Source of the DNA: Planoprotostelium fungivorum
Lineage: Eukaryota; Evosea; Variosea; Cavosteliida; Cavosteliaceae
Reading direction: 5' to 3'
NCBI GenBank assembly: GCA_003024175.1
Contig: MDYQ01000002.1
Coordinates: 302,691-366,690, forward strand
DNA: 64,000 nt
Shown: positions 33,701 to 43,947 of the stretch, piece by piece
Layout of the letters: every line of letters begins with the position of its first letter
How positions within the stretch are numbered: the first letter of the stretch is position 1
Made by a program: the position numbers and the translations under genes
Notes under the pieces: model-generated
Database searches by the model: none
What the model was told of the DNA's origin: nothing
What the model saw: only the letters and a program-made list of their open reading frames with translations

Positions 33701-33713
33701 TTACTCTCATTAA
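27776..33713 (+). CDS. NRPS-like adenylation-carrier-membrane protein of the Pls (poly-epsilon-lysine synthetase) type
   Basis: A multi-exon gene coding for roughly 1500 residues. An N-terminal region of about 215 residues is unrecognised (it includes FVPHHVKNVCDQIITQHSLK). The adenylation domain then shows A3 YVIYTSGTTGLPKGVV, A4 FDASLEELW, A5 NSYGPTETT, A7 YRTGDLVR, A8 QVKIRGFRVELAEIE and A10 LTSGKVDRKALP. A carrier domain follows with DDFFNAGGNSLLASL, the Ser being the phosphopantetheine site. No canonical condensation HHxxxDG or thioesterase motif is seen. The rest (about 750 residues) alternates membrane helices with left-handed-helix hexapeptide stretches (GAKIGKNTYIGTTRI, LGADIGKGAEISTLN, TIIGEKTFIGNSAVMAGG, VVLYDSVVGEHVTLKS). 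This A-T-membrane order is that of epsilon-poly-lysine synthetase and the NRPS terminal domain known as TIGR02353. The product is probably an isopeptide-linked or short amino-acid polymer (inference). Confidence 0.88.
29396..29523 (+). repeat. Repeat-filled intron of the Pls-like gene
   Basis: The intron (gtatttc to gacag) consists of imperfect copies of tgacatcacatcacatca-like units with catcatgt spacers. It splits the adenylation domain just after the A4 motif (WAAGG / TLVPVP). Confidence 0.8.
31042..31119 (+). repeat. 22-bp tandem repeat in Pls-like gene intron
   Basis: About three copies of a unit containing ccactgattctccat fill the intron between the carrier-domain exon and the first membrane-domain exon (EIPH / VNVFVR). 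Confidence 0.8.
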
Positions 33714-33923
33714 GAATAAAATGGTGCATAGTGTCGCGTTTGTCAGACGAGGATGATAGAGAAATTTCGGTGTAAACCGCGAAAACGACACCAACACAGA
33801 TGGGGTCGAACGCATTGGAGATCGAAGAGATGACAGAACTGAATATAGACGACGGTGGGGAATTCTGTATTGTCTTCGTAACGAGAGGTAGTGAATCCTC
33901 CTCGATCTTGGCGTGACCCGGGT

Positions 33924-34359
33924 ATGCAGTATGCAGGGTTGATTCTTCTCTTATATCTCTTGGCATTCGCGGGAGTGAATCCCTTTATGCCTTCGGTGAG
34001 CTGCCGATCTATCCATCTTGATTGATCATATCATATCACAACTGATTCTTTATTCTGATCGACACAGATCGTTGCATCGTTTTTCAGTAGAGCATCTCTG
34101 TATCTGGGATGGATGGTCAGTCTCAACAATGTCACCACTCTACTCACTGGTCCTCTGATCGGTGTCGTCTCTGATCGATACGGAAGAAAGCCTGTCCTCT
34201 TGTTTTCAGCGGTGAATTAGCTCTTCCTCTCCCCTGAATAACCTTGCATAGATTGGATTGGTAGTGAGCATATTGGGTTTATGGCTCGGGCTCCTCTTTG
34301 GCAGTGTGTGGCCTGCATTCATCTTGCACGTGGCTGCAGGAGGCTTTGGAGGCTTCTGA
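33924..34359 (+). pseudogene. Truncated major facilitator superfamily transporter
   Basis: From the ATG at 33924 (MQYAGLILLLYLLAFAGVNP) two introns, gtgagctg to cgacacag and gtgaatta to gcatag, join three exons in frame. The sequence contains the MFS motif A loop between helices 2 and 3, GPLIGVVSDRYGRKPVLL, then a helix IGLVVSILGLWLGLL and AGGFGGF before a stop at 34357. Only the first three or four of twelve helices exist, and no further transporter exons are found before the next gene at 34.67 kb. Splice sites and frame are intact, so the truncation may be recent or may reflect partial duplication. Confidence 0.7.
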
Positions 34360-34673
34360 CAGAGAGAAGACGAGAAACTATAGTTTCGTCGGTGCCACTT
34401 TTGGCGTGGCGGATTGAAGTACCAGCGCATGCGCTCGAGAGGTTAGACTTGGAAAGCCAATTGATACCTCTCCTTCCCTCAGAACTCATATATCCCCCGA
34501 AAAAGCACATATGGTGAGAATTCATCAAATCACTCAAATGTACATCAAAAATACCAGAAATTGATTTTGAAGTTATTGGATTGGTTGTACACCGTACAAG
34601 ACATATCAAAGATCAAAGATCTTCAGATCTTCAACAAGGCAATGCCACACAGTGGCCATTATGAAACGAGGTG

Positions 34674-36460
34674 ATGTCCAACCAACCAAGAGATCCTACA
34701 CTTTCCGAATCTATCATCTTCTCACACTTGCTCAGATGGCGTCAGGAATATCTACCCAACCTGGGTCAATTTTTCTCTCTGAATCAATTAGTCCACCCTG
34801 ATTCCGTCACCTTCGCGTGGACCGTCGTTCCTTGCATCTCGAGAGAAGTCATCGCCTCACAACCTCAGATCGAGCGTCATCTGCGGAAGATCACGGTTGA
34901 CGATGTCGTCCAGCATCTCACTCACTTGACCATCCGTGTGATCTCCAAATATGGAACTGATGATCGGATGTGTGAGACTCTTTATCGAGAGATCACCAAT
35001 AGCTTGGATTGGATCGTCAAGAATAGGAGACCCGCCGACTCGAACAAACTCCGATCGGTGAGACGAACAGATGAATCGTAGTGACATCTACAGTTGAGAT
35101 TCGTTCACAATGTCACGCACGGAATATGGATGACGCCCGATCAAATCGATTTCAACATCAACACAGAGGACGAAGACGCATTCGTCGTGAGACTACATCT
35201 CTCACATGGTCGTTACTCAATGGCGTAGGTGAGGCTACCAGAATACCTCGAACCATACAAATTGTTGATGGAACAATGCGGGGCATCTCGATCTAGCGCA
35301 TCGCTGAGCATAAAGATCTACCCGCCAGCCAGACCAAACCCGGCTGTCTACAACTTCTCTGAGTGAGGCGAACTAACATTAATGTAACGAACGACTCAAC
35401 CACTACAGATACTTTATGAAGAGAGAGATGGCCGACGCATTTTATGTCTGGGAGAACAGAGAGTTACCCGCGCACAAGATCATCCTGGCCAATCATTCGG
35501 CTGTATTCAAGAGGCAATTTGAATCTTTTAATGACCGACGTATGATGCTTGAATCGGAGGAACATTTTGTAGCCATGGAGAAGATCTTGAAGTGAGACGA
35601 TTCGACCGCGCAGGACTGACTGATCGATGATAGGTACCTATACACCGGCATAATGGATGACCCTCACCAGGAGTTTGGCGCCATCTTAGAGCTGAGCAGG
35701 AGATACATGCTTCAAGCAGTCCAGAAGGAAATGGAGATCGCGATGTTTCCTCGATGCGCTCAACTTAGCATCGATAATCTCCTTCACCTCTTTGGTTACG
35801 CGAGAGAATTCAAGATGGATGCATTGGGGAGGTGCCAATCCTTCATTGTCAAAATCAGATTGATGTCCCCAGGTACACCAGAGCTCTCCTGGATGCGAAG
35901 AAAGACGTCATCATGAGGAAGGATAAGGGAGAGTTAGTTTACGTAGAACACTCTACATTGGTCGAAATATTCGGCTCTCAATTCGCGAAAGAAGTGGAGG
36001 TTGTGGCGAAGAAAAAGGGACTCCAATGTGATCCTAAGAAATGCAATTTCAGAGTGGACGAAGAGCTGGCAGGGTTACCGAAGGAGGATCCACCTATGAG
36101 AGAGCTGAATATGGTGCCTTTAAAGACGGAAGCAAAGATGGAAGAGATTGCGCCGGCTCCCACTGTCAGAACTGCACCACGCAACTTTCATAATGACGCA
36201 AACGTACAGCCGAGACAACAGGTGGATGGAAAATTAGAAGAGGTGTCTTAATACTTCAGGTTCCTCAGCAGAAGGTGCCTGTGAAAAAGGCAGTAGCTCC
36301 AGCCGTGTTGTTTGAGTTTGCGGCTCGCAAGCAACAAGATGTTACACAAGTACGGGGATACAAAACCAAAAATTGTACCTACTTCCTCAAAGGAAAATGT
36401 GTCAGAGAAGATGACTGTACTTACATCCACGATAAGCAGAAGAAGAAGTTCTATAAATGA
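34674..36460 (+). CDS. BTB/POZ-domain protein with C-terminal CCCH zinc finger
   Basis: The N-terminal region (MSNQPRDPTLSES, about 230 residues over three exons) is unrecognised but resembles the MATH-like lead of some BTB proteins in position. The BTB domain reads ADAFYVWENRELPAHKIILA, then FKRQFESF and, after a splice, YLYTGIMDDP. A BACK-like helical part follows (LLHLFGYAREFKMDAL). The last exon ends with a CCCH finger, KTKNCTYFLKGKCVREDDCT followed by YIH, spaced C-x5-C-x5-C-x3-H, which normally binds RNA. BTB domains dimerise or recruit Cullin-3; the pairing with an RNA-binding finger is uncommon. The intron at 35187-35228 (42 nt) removes an apparent in-frame TAG. Confidence 0.82.
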
Positions 36461-36589
36461 TAAATGCTCATTTGCAGAAAACCACTCATCGTGACGTCTG
36501 TTCATAAACACCCTATTCAGTTAACTATATGACATACACGTTCACGATAGGTGAGAGACGTATACTAGTTCAGTGCCAACAGTCACAAT

Positions 36590-36841
36590 TTATAGATCTT
36601 TTGCCTTGCGTTCGCCGCCTCCAATGTTCCTGGTGAAGCCCTTCCAGTCCTTCTCGTCTCCGAAATATTCGTCGTTAATGATAATGATGCACTTTTCATC
36701 CGCGTTGAAGGTCACGTGGCATCTCCTGGCTTTTGCATCATCTGCATTGGCGACCCACTCTGAAGAGGATGAGTCATCGTCGGATGAGAAGATGGTTGTT
36801 CCGAAAGGGTGTTTTGAGAGAGTATCTCTGATGGCGACTAA
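36590..36841 (-). CDS. Partial small protein, unrecognised (5' exon not found)
   Basis: The minus strand carries a clean frame of about 83 codons ending in a stop at 36590, with natural composition: DTLSKHPFGTTIFSSDDDSS, then CHVTFNADEKCIIIINDEYF and DEKDWKGFTRNIGGGERKA. It begins at a possible acceptor (ccttag) near 36841 and has no in-frame ATG upstream, so a first exon must lie further right, before the MYCBPAP-like 3' end at 37085. No family recognised. It is convergent with the BTB gene, with about 130 bp between stops. Confidence 0.45.
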   Translation of the reverse strand, partial: LVAIRDTLSKHPFGTTIFSSDDDSSSSEWVANADDAKARRCHVTFNADEKCIIIINDEYFGDEKDWKGFTRNIGGGERKAKDL

Positions 36842-37084
36842 GGATTGTTCTTGTATTAGTCTGTGGTGATGCCCATGCTGCTATGGAGCCTAAGTGAGTG
36901 CCTCATTTATTCTAAACCACCACTCTTGGGTCGAACTCTCCTATAGATAGCATGATATACTGTGACTACTAGAGAGATCATCGAAAATTTACAACGAAAT
37001 CACAACATTTATTCTTTTGTTTCAGAATCAAACGGTTCCTCCTAAATTCGAGCCGTAGACGACAATAGTACACAGCCAACCACG

Positions 37085-40000
37085 TCACGTCTTTCTCTGT
37101 CCTCCCGCTTTTCTTGCCATTCTCCTCCTTCCTCGTTTCTTGGCGTTCTCTTCTTCCTTCTTTTCTACTTCTTCATCTGTATCGGCCTTCGTTTCCTCCG
37201 TCGTCTCTTGTGCGGGCTCATCTTTCGGCTGCGGCCGATCAGTCGTCATGCAATGCTCGTTCGTCGTCACCTCTGTCTGATCTGTCCTCACGATCTTCTC
37301 TTCCTTCTGAACTATTTTCTTTGGTAGATGTTGCGTCAAGAATTCGAATCGAATCAGCATATCCGCCACGACACCTCTGATCTGTTATCACTGTCAGTCA
37401 TCGTCGACATCATCCTGCCTTCTCACCGCGCCGTAGATATTTTTCCTGTACTCTCCGTCTAACCTCTTATCTTCCGCTGAGTTCTCTACAATCTGCACAG
37501 ATTCCTCGTGCGTCGGTGGAACGAGCTTCCGAATAGATTCCAGCTTTTGCAATTGGGGAGTGGAAGTTGTCAACAGTAGAGTGGATGACGCGTGATTTCC
37601 CTGGTGATGATCAGACGGTGAGCCGACGACTTGTGTTCATCTGATCGAGGAGAAATGTCTCACCCTCTTTGCACGTCTACGTCTGTTCGAGGCAGTGCTT
37701 CTGTCTCGATCTTTGACCGACACACCATCTTGCGTGCCCACCTCTTGTTCTTTCTCTTCCATATGCTGCGTGGCTACACCTTCTTCTTCGTGTGACACGA
37801 GGAATCGCTGGAGTCGTTCAACTCCCGGTCTTCTTCTCGTCTCACCTTGGGAGGTAGTTTCAGTCGATCCCTTTCTCTTCTAGATAAGTCAGGGATGCCA
37901 AAGACTAGCTCTAAGAGGAGAGCGTTTGCGATTCTCTTCATAAAGGTGGGCTCGACCGACGGCGGCGGTGGTACAGAACCCCTCGATACGATTTCATTCA
38001 ATTCTTCGTACAGATGAGCTTGTACGTTGATATCTTCGACCTTTTGAATTAGCTGAAACTCGATCAGCATTGTTATCTGCAAATGGATACAATACCTGTC
38101 CCAAAGTTAAGACAGATACTGTCGGTGTTGAAGTAATCTTGGAGGCAAGATCCACGATGGATGAGTACAAGTGTGGACTGTAAAATAATTGGATTTCCGT
38201 ATTCTGTGTGGCCAATTGTTCGCGTTGCCTCTCTTCATTGTTAAACGCCGTGATTTCCAATACTTCTTCGACTATTTTGTCCTTTCGGCTTCTTGCATCC
38301 AGCGTACGATTGAACACGTCTTCAATGATGGACTGCACGCCAGCGACGATTCTGGTCCCATCAGTGACATCGAGATCGATAGTCTCACTCTCTCTGGGCT
38401 AAACGTTGCTCTAAAGATTCCCTCTCTGCTGTAAATTCGTCTCTTCTGATCGCGACAGCTTTGACGTTGATGATCAACTCGTTCATGTTTGTCAATGTGG
38501 GCCGTGTTGTCAGTCTCCACGATTGGTTATATATCTGTTGTTATCAGATTGTTAATTCTCGATGATGTCATTCACTCCGTGAGTTGGCGAGCGGAACATG
38601 AAAATGAACGAGACCTCTTGTCCTGGAAGTATGACCCCGTTGTGTTGATCGAAATAAAATCTTTGCACGTCAGATGTGAGATCGTTTCGACCTCACCTTC
38701 TGATATCGTCTTTTGGAATAGAGAAGAAACTTTCCTTCTCAATTTGATTCCAAGAATAATAAACCGCAGTTGTTCCCGTATTTTTCAATACCACCCTCTC
38801 TTTCTTGAGACGATTTAACTCTACTTCCATGAAGATACTGTGATGGCACATCAGATCCATCTGATTATCATCCTCACTCGTTACGATCGAAAGCTGCAGC
38901 TGGGCCTTTGGACGAGGGGGAGCATTGATCCATATCTTCTGAGATGAACAACTCTCCTTCACCTTCTGAAAGGAAGGACTCGTCTTCTCTGACACCATAC
39001 GATCCTAAAGAAGATTGTACAGTACCCTGTCGAGTTGACGAAGCGCTGAGTGTCACTTGTAAACCGCGTCCAACGATTTCTAAGCCTTGTACGTCCTAAA
39101 CTTGCATCAACAATGACCAATGTATATGCGAATCACCATAGTACCCAGCGAGGGTTTCATTTGGTGAGCCAACAGCTCGTGACGTATCGCGTCTCCTGTG
39201 GTCGGCCTCGCCAGCTTTGGATTTCTTATGATTTCGACTCTGAGTAGAAGTGAGGAGGAATTACACGGTTTGTTGTCTCACGGCTCATCTGTCGGCTGTT
39301 TCTTGAAACTGAATATACCTCGAGAAGGGTTGCCGATGGGCTCGAATGAAGTCCACAGGTCATCCAGTGGTCTTCCCTTCGATGTTCTGATCTTCTGTTC
39401 TGCGATGTCACGGGATTCTTTCACGTAGCGGAACTCTTCACTTCGTGCGATGACCAGATCGCTCGCACGATTCTGCGAAATTCAGTTTGAGTCACATCAT
39501 CAGGCGATCACGAGCCTGACCTTATTCGATTTCAACATGAGATCCGTTTTGATGTCGTCCCACTCAGACAACATCTTGTTCCATCTTTCCAACGCTCTCT
39601 CCTGCCGCAAGAATTGCGTCTTCATGAACACTTGCATACTTTGCAGGTTCTTCGCTCGTTCTCGCTCTTCCTGCTGAGTGTCACGCGTGATGAACGAGCC
39701 ACCCCACCTTCTTCTTCTTCCGTTCGATTTTCTTGAGGAATTCTTCTTGTTGTGTCTGCTCTCGACTGTAGCTCTGACCCTCGTATCGGAGGTCATCGTC
39801 GGTCTTGCCGACGATCGACGATTTCATGTCTTGATAATCGGTCGGTTGACCCAACATGGATCTGTTTGGTATTTCTTCACACTCGTGAACGGATGACCGT
39901 ACACACCTCGACAGATAATTTCCGTCACCGTCGCGTCGAGGCTCCATTGATTTTGTCAACAAAACGCTCATCGGAACTTCACTCAACCCTGGATCCATCA

Positions 40001-40317
40001 CGATGTGGTCTGTGATCTGCGACGTTGAGTGTCTCACGTGCTTCAAAGGTTTTACCTTCTTCGCTACGATGATGTCCCTGCCACCACCTCGGCTCTCATT
40101 TGAAGCACTTCGGCGACCTCTCTCATTTGAGTTCGATTCCGTGTGATTGTCTTGCTGATCTGAAAGAGATTGAACACGGCGCGTCATGTGATGCATCACC
40201 TTTTTCTGAGGTTAAATCGGGTGACCTGTGTTCTGGCTGTTGGCTCCTTCTGCTTCTCTCACTTAGTGGACGCGGTTCAGTTTGAAATGAAAACGGCCCT
40301 CGTGTGTCTACCATCAT
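37085..40317 (-). CDS. MYCBP-associated protein-like (MYCBPAP), probable ciliary protein
   Basis: About 900 to 1000 residues in many exons from ATG 40317 (MMVDTRGPFSFQTEPRPLSE). The N-terminal third is polar with long charged helices (QQEEFLKKIERKKKKVGW, ALERWNKMLSEWDDIKTDLM). The middle carries the hallmark immunoglobulin-like part: RVVLKNTGTTAVYYSWNQI, then RFYFDQHNGVILPGQEVSF and FMFRSPTHGV, which matches MYCBPAP and related ASH-like domains. The C-terminal part contains helical segments (QSIIEDVFNRTLDARSRKDK) and ends in a Lys/Arg/Glu-rich tail. Vertebrate MYCBPAP is expressed in ciliated tissue and testis and belongs to the axonemal central apparatus (established knowledge as I recall it). 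Presence here suggests a flagellate stage. Exon borders are approximate. Confidence 0.7.
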
Positions 40318-40922
40318 CGAATTTGTTTGGCAGCCAGTGATGATTATAGAAGGGAACGAATGACGGCCTGTAACTCTGAACGTGTGATGATGGGCGTAAG
40401 ATCTCCGCTGCGTTCCACTGGGTACTAAAATTAGAGTGGTCCAAATGGTTGAGACTCTCAGATCAGCAACACATCGTCTTCGCGCTGACTTTTAAGGTGA
40501 TTAACCATAACATGAATCGGTGGACATTAGGTAGACGAAGAATGATTTCCTTCTTGGATCATCGGCGGATGCAAGAGACGGAAAAATCAAACAACACAAT
40601 CCAGGAGGGCTCAACTGAGAACATAAATATCGTTTTGAGGCATAGAGAATAATTTGATGAAATCAATGCTCGACCATTTGGATGTTCAATCACACAGACC
40701 GAAACAGAAATTCTTGGGTTAGTTAGAGGTCATAGAAATGACCTCTGATCTCCATACACTCCCATAGAAGCATTCTCGTTTTTGTTGCAAGTCACGTTCA
40801 AGGAGAAAATTGTCTGTCGTCGCCAAGCTCACGCCGCCCACGCCGCCGCCCTCAGTGCACCTTGTTTGCATTTTCATAATCTGGCCGAACCGACAACCAA
40901 CAAGCGCCTCTTCTTCCTATAT
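40318..40922. other. Intergenic, 0.6 kb
   Basis: Divergent region between the MYCBPAP-like gene and the frameshifted paralogue. It holds short open frames without domains. The promoter of the MYCBPAP-like gene is expected here. Confidence 0.45.
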
Positions 40923-41541
40923 ATGGGCAACAACATGGAAGACATTCTGGACATCGACTTGTTCGATGTTCTCTTTGGGGGATACACCGAACAGCCGACC
41001 CCCTTGAGCTCTGTGGACGCTGCCGACTTCTCATTTGGGCAAGTCAGGCTGTTCACCAATCTCGAACGTTAGCAATGCTGGGACAATCGCTTTCTGAACA
41101 CGGCTAAGGAGAAACGCGTCACATTCCAACTCTGTCCATTGGACACCATGTTATACAATCAAACACAAGCCACTCTCTTCATGACCTTCAGAGTAGACGA
41201 GATGGAACACACAGTCGATCAGCCCGTTGAGATCCAGAGTGACGGGACTTTTATCGAAGGAGAAAAGATGCCAAGATTCTCTCTCTTCAAGACTCCAAAT
41301 ATGAAGTCGAAGAATCAAGCCATTGATGTCCATGTTCATGATGGTCCAGATGAGCGACGATGAACGCAGAGCCGTCAACCAGAACATCATCACCGCAGCC
41401 AAGCCGGACAAGTTCCCCGAGAAAGTGAGGACAGCTAGAAAGAGGTCAATGCTTTCATGAAATGTTTCGTTGTACTGATGGATTGACTCACAAAGCGATA
41501 GTTCAAGCATCACTCCCGATCCTTCACATTATGACGAGTGA
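40923..41541 (+). pseudogene. Frameshifted paralogue of the 13825-14816 gene
   Basis: The copy starts MGNNMEDILDIDLFDVLFGG (compare VFEALYGDYTDE in the intact gene), then shows CWDNRFLNTAKEKRVTFQL, YNQTQATLFMTFRVDEMEH and MPRFSLFKTPNMKSKNQAID. A stop (TAG at 41070) sits just before the CWD block; removing it needs a 29-nt intron, shorter than any other here. A shift of one base near 41335 moves the reading frame, after which similarity continues as VQMSDDERRAV, ITAAKPDKFPEKVRTARKR. The equivalent of the last intron seems to follow, and then a short end without the basic tail. The parent lies about 26 kb away on the other strand. Two independent lesions suggest a decaying gene, though an unusual intron cannot be excluded for the first. 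Confidence 0.75.
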
Positions 41542-41803
41542 TTGAACATGATATAGGGAGACATCTCCAACCCTAAACGTCTCCTCCCTCGTAGACTCCA
41601 TCGGAGTGTCCCTTTTTCAGCGGTCATCGATGTTGATAATTCTTCACTTCATTCGATTGCAAGAGACGAGAGAGGATGATGTTAATCGTCACCTTCACTG
41701 CATCAGCCCTGATGTCTTCTGGCATTTTTGCAGAGTATTGATGCATGCTCTGAGTCAGGGGAATTGCAAAGGTAGTCACATGTTCCGTCTCGTCTAATAC
41801 CTG

Positions 41804-42400
41804 TCATGACCGATTAGACCATCGTCCGCTGAAGAGGATCACCTGCGTATCGAGCTTTTTATCCTCGTAAAACATGGCTCTTAATTTTCTCCTCGATAGT
41901 CCTGGAATCTTCTTATCGAAATAGAAAGTCTTGTATCCATCAGGGCTACATTTCTTGGCATTGTCCTGTAATTTGGGGGCAGACCGTTTAAAGTTCTCAT
42001 CCATTAGCTGATTGACCGTTTTGGAACATCTCTCGATGAGGATTTTGGGTCCGATGATGAAGACACCACTAGAGACGTCATCGACACGGTCGGCGTAATG
42101 TTCTGGCAGGGCTTCTTCCACTGTGTATGGATCTCGACTGGTTTCAAGCAGTGGGGTACGATTGGGATTATTTCTACTCTGTTGAGGAGCATCGTGTTTG
42201 AACTGACACGGATCATTGCGACAGGAATTAGTAGCAAAGAATTTGCAAGGCTGCTCAGACGGTTTGCTTCTCCCTCCACCTCTTCCACGAGAGGAATGTT
42301 GGTATCCACCTCTTCCGCGTGAAGACTGATATCCATCTCTTCCCCGCGTAGACTGATATCCATCTCCACGATAGTCACTGGGGCTGTAAGGATTGGACAT
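41804..42400 (-). CDS. RGG-repeat protein with CCCH zinc finger
   Basis: Single-exon gene of 198 codons from ATG 42400 (MSNPYSPSDYRGDGYQST). Residues 10-45 are repeats of GYQSSRGRG, giving an RGG/RG-type RNA-binding, arginine-methylation-prone tract. A CCCH finger follows, PCKFFATNSCRNDPCQFKH, spaced C-x7-C-x4-C-x3-H. The C-terminal 110 residues (VDDVSSGVFIIGPKILIERC, FYFDKKIPGLSRRKLRAMFY) are unrecognised. RNA binding is likely; its target is unknown. A second CCCH gene lies at 36.4 kb but has a different finger spacing. It is divergent from the BPNT1-like gene, with only about 65 bp between starts. Confidence 0.75.
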   Translation of the reverse strand: MSNPYSPSDYRGDGYQSTRGRDGYQSSRGRGGYQHSSRGRGGGRSKPSEQPCKFFATNSCRNDPCQFKHDAPQQSRNNPNRTPLLETSRDPYTVEEALPEHYADRVDDVSSGVFIIGPKILIERCSKTVNQLMDENFKRSAPKLQDNAKKCSPDGYKTFYFDKKIPGLSRRKLRAMFYEDKKLDTQVILFSGRWSNRS

Positions 42401-42465
42401 CTTCCACGGCGTCGATGTGATGCTGAATATAAACGGATGTTTTATTGATTTTCCACGCACATCGG
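42401..42465. promoter_or_regulatory. Minimal divergent promoter region
   Basis: Only 65 bp separate the ATG of the RGG/CCCH gene from the first ATG of the BPNT1-like gene, so the two 5' regions must overlap or transcription must start inside the leading codons of the longer BPNT1 form. Confidence 0.5.
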
Positions 42466-43911
42466 ATGAGCATTGCTCTGCGCGTCACACGCTCACTCAT
42501 CCCACGAAACAAAACATATCTCTACCGTCCCTTCTCTTCTACCCGTCCCTTCAGTATGTCAAACAACAGCGACAAAGTCAATCTGGGCTCCATCCTCTCT
42601 GTGGCCATCGATGCTTCACAGAAGGCAGGCACAGTGATCCGCCAGGTGTGGAAGTCAGGGTAAGCACTTGGATACGTTCGCATCACCGTTGAGAGCTCGC
42701 AGTAAACTGGGAGTCGAATGGAAGGGAGTCAATGATCCCATGACCGAAGCCGACGTACAAGCTCAGAAACTCATCTTTGGTCTCCTCTACAAAGTAATGT
42801 TGACCAGTGGATATTAGACTGATACGACTTCTAGGCTTTTGGGAAAGACCTTCCGATGGTTGGCGAAGAGGACACAGATGTTCCAGAGACTGAAGAGATC
42901 CCCAATCTCAATCTTTTGGATCAATTGAAGGTGATACCCAGATCAATCGTTCACCACATCTCACCCTGTATCAGATACCAGAGGAATACAAGAATGTAGA
43001 TAAGAAAGAGGTGATGTCTCGGACGTCCACACCATCCATCGACAATTGCAGACCACATCTGATCTATCGCAGGTGTGTGTATTTGTCGATCCATTGGATG
43101 CCACGAGAGAGTTCGTAGACGGTAACCTGCCCGCCGTCATGACTCTAATCGGCATCTCTTACCGAGGTGACGTTCCACGTCACATCATCCAACATCGTCT
43201 GAAAACATCATCGCAGGTGAGGCCATCGCCGGAGTGATGTTCCAGCCCTTCGTCGGAAATGATGACGACAGCAACGGCACCACCATCTACGGCATGTTGG
43301 GTGAGCCATCCTTCACTTGTCATCGTAATTCAACTGAATGTGGAGAAGGTATGGGAACCAACGTACCGGTTAAGGCTAGAGACGAGAAAGATTTCGTCAT
43401 CGCCACGACAAGATCGCATGCGACCGAGTTCTTAGAGAAGGCCACGCAGGCTGTGAAGGCGGATCGCGTAGTGAAAGTGGGAGGAGCAGGTTACAAGTGT
43501 CTTCTCGTCCTCAGAGGTCAGTGCGATCGAATGCCACATCAGATCGAGATCGTCACATCATCGTCCACATACGATCTGATGGTCGCTCTATGACACACAT
43601 CATCACAAGCTATCACCATGATCATCACATCTTCGAGATCACACGACTTCTCATCATCGCCTCGTTCGTCTGAATCTCCAACAGGAGAGATCGACGCTTA
43701 TTTCTTCCCTATCCCCGGCACGAAGAAGTGGGACACTTGTGGTCCGGAGGCCATCATCAAGAGTGCAGGTGGTTCTTTCACCGACGCTCACGGTAGAAGC
43801 ATTCGCTACACCATAGACACTCCTAAGCCAAACACCGACGGTCTCATCGTAACTTTGAAGGGACACGATGACATCTTGGCCAAAATTTCTTCTGTCCTTC
43901 CAAAGTTGTAA
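42466..43911 (+). CDS. BPNT1: 3'(2'),5'-bisphosphate nucleotidase / inositol monophosphatase family (BPNT1-like)
   Basis: Metal-dependent phosphatase expected to turn PAP into AMP, which is lithium-sensitive in the family. Metal and active-site motifs are MVGEEDT, FVDPLDATREF and KKWDTCGPEAII near the end. Other BPNT1-like blocks are NDPMTEADVQAQKL, GVMFQPF and KVGGAGYKCLLVLRG. Two in-frame starts exist: 42466 adds 30 residues rich in Arg and Ser and free of acidic residues (TRSLIPRNKTYLYRPFSSTR), a plausible mitochondrial presequence; 42556 (MSNNSDKVN) gives a cytosolic form. Odd: the normally invariant DPLDGT reads DPLDAT, Gly to Ala. About six introns. Confidence 0.88.
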
Positions 43912-43947
43912 AACTATAAATGTCGTTCATCATGTTTTATTCTGGGT

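Noticed and set aside
35226-35228. In-frame TAG inside the BTB gene, possible readthrough or pseudogene
   Set aside because: A canonical 42-nt intron (35187-35228, gtgaga to gcgtag) removes it and keeps the reading frame with good sequence on both sides.
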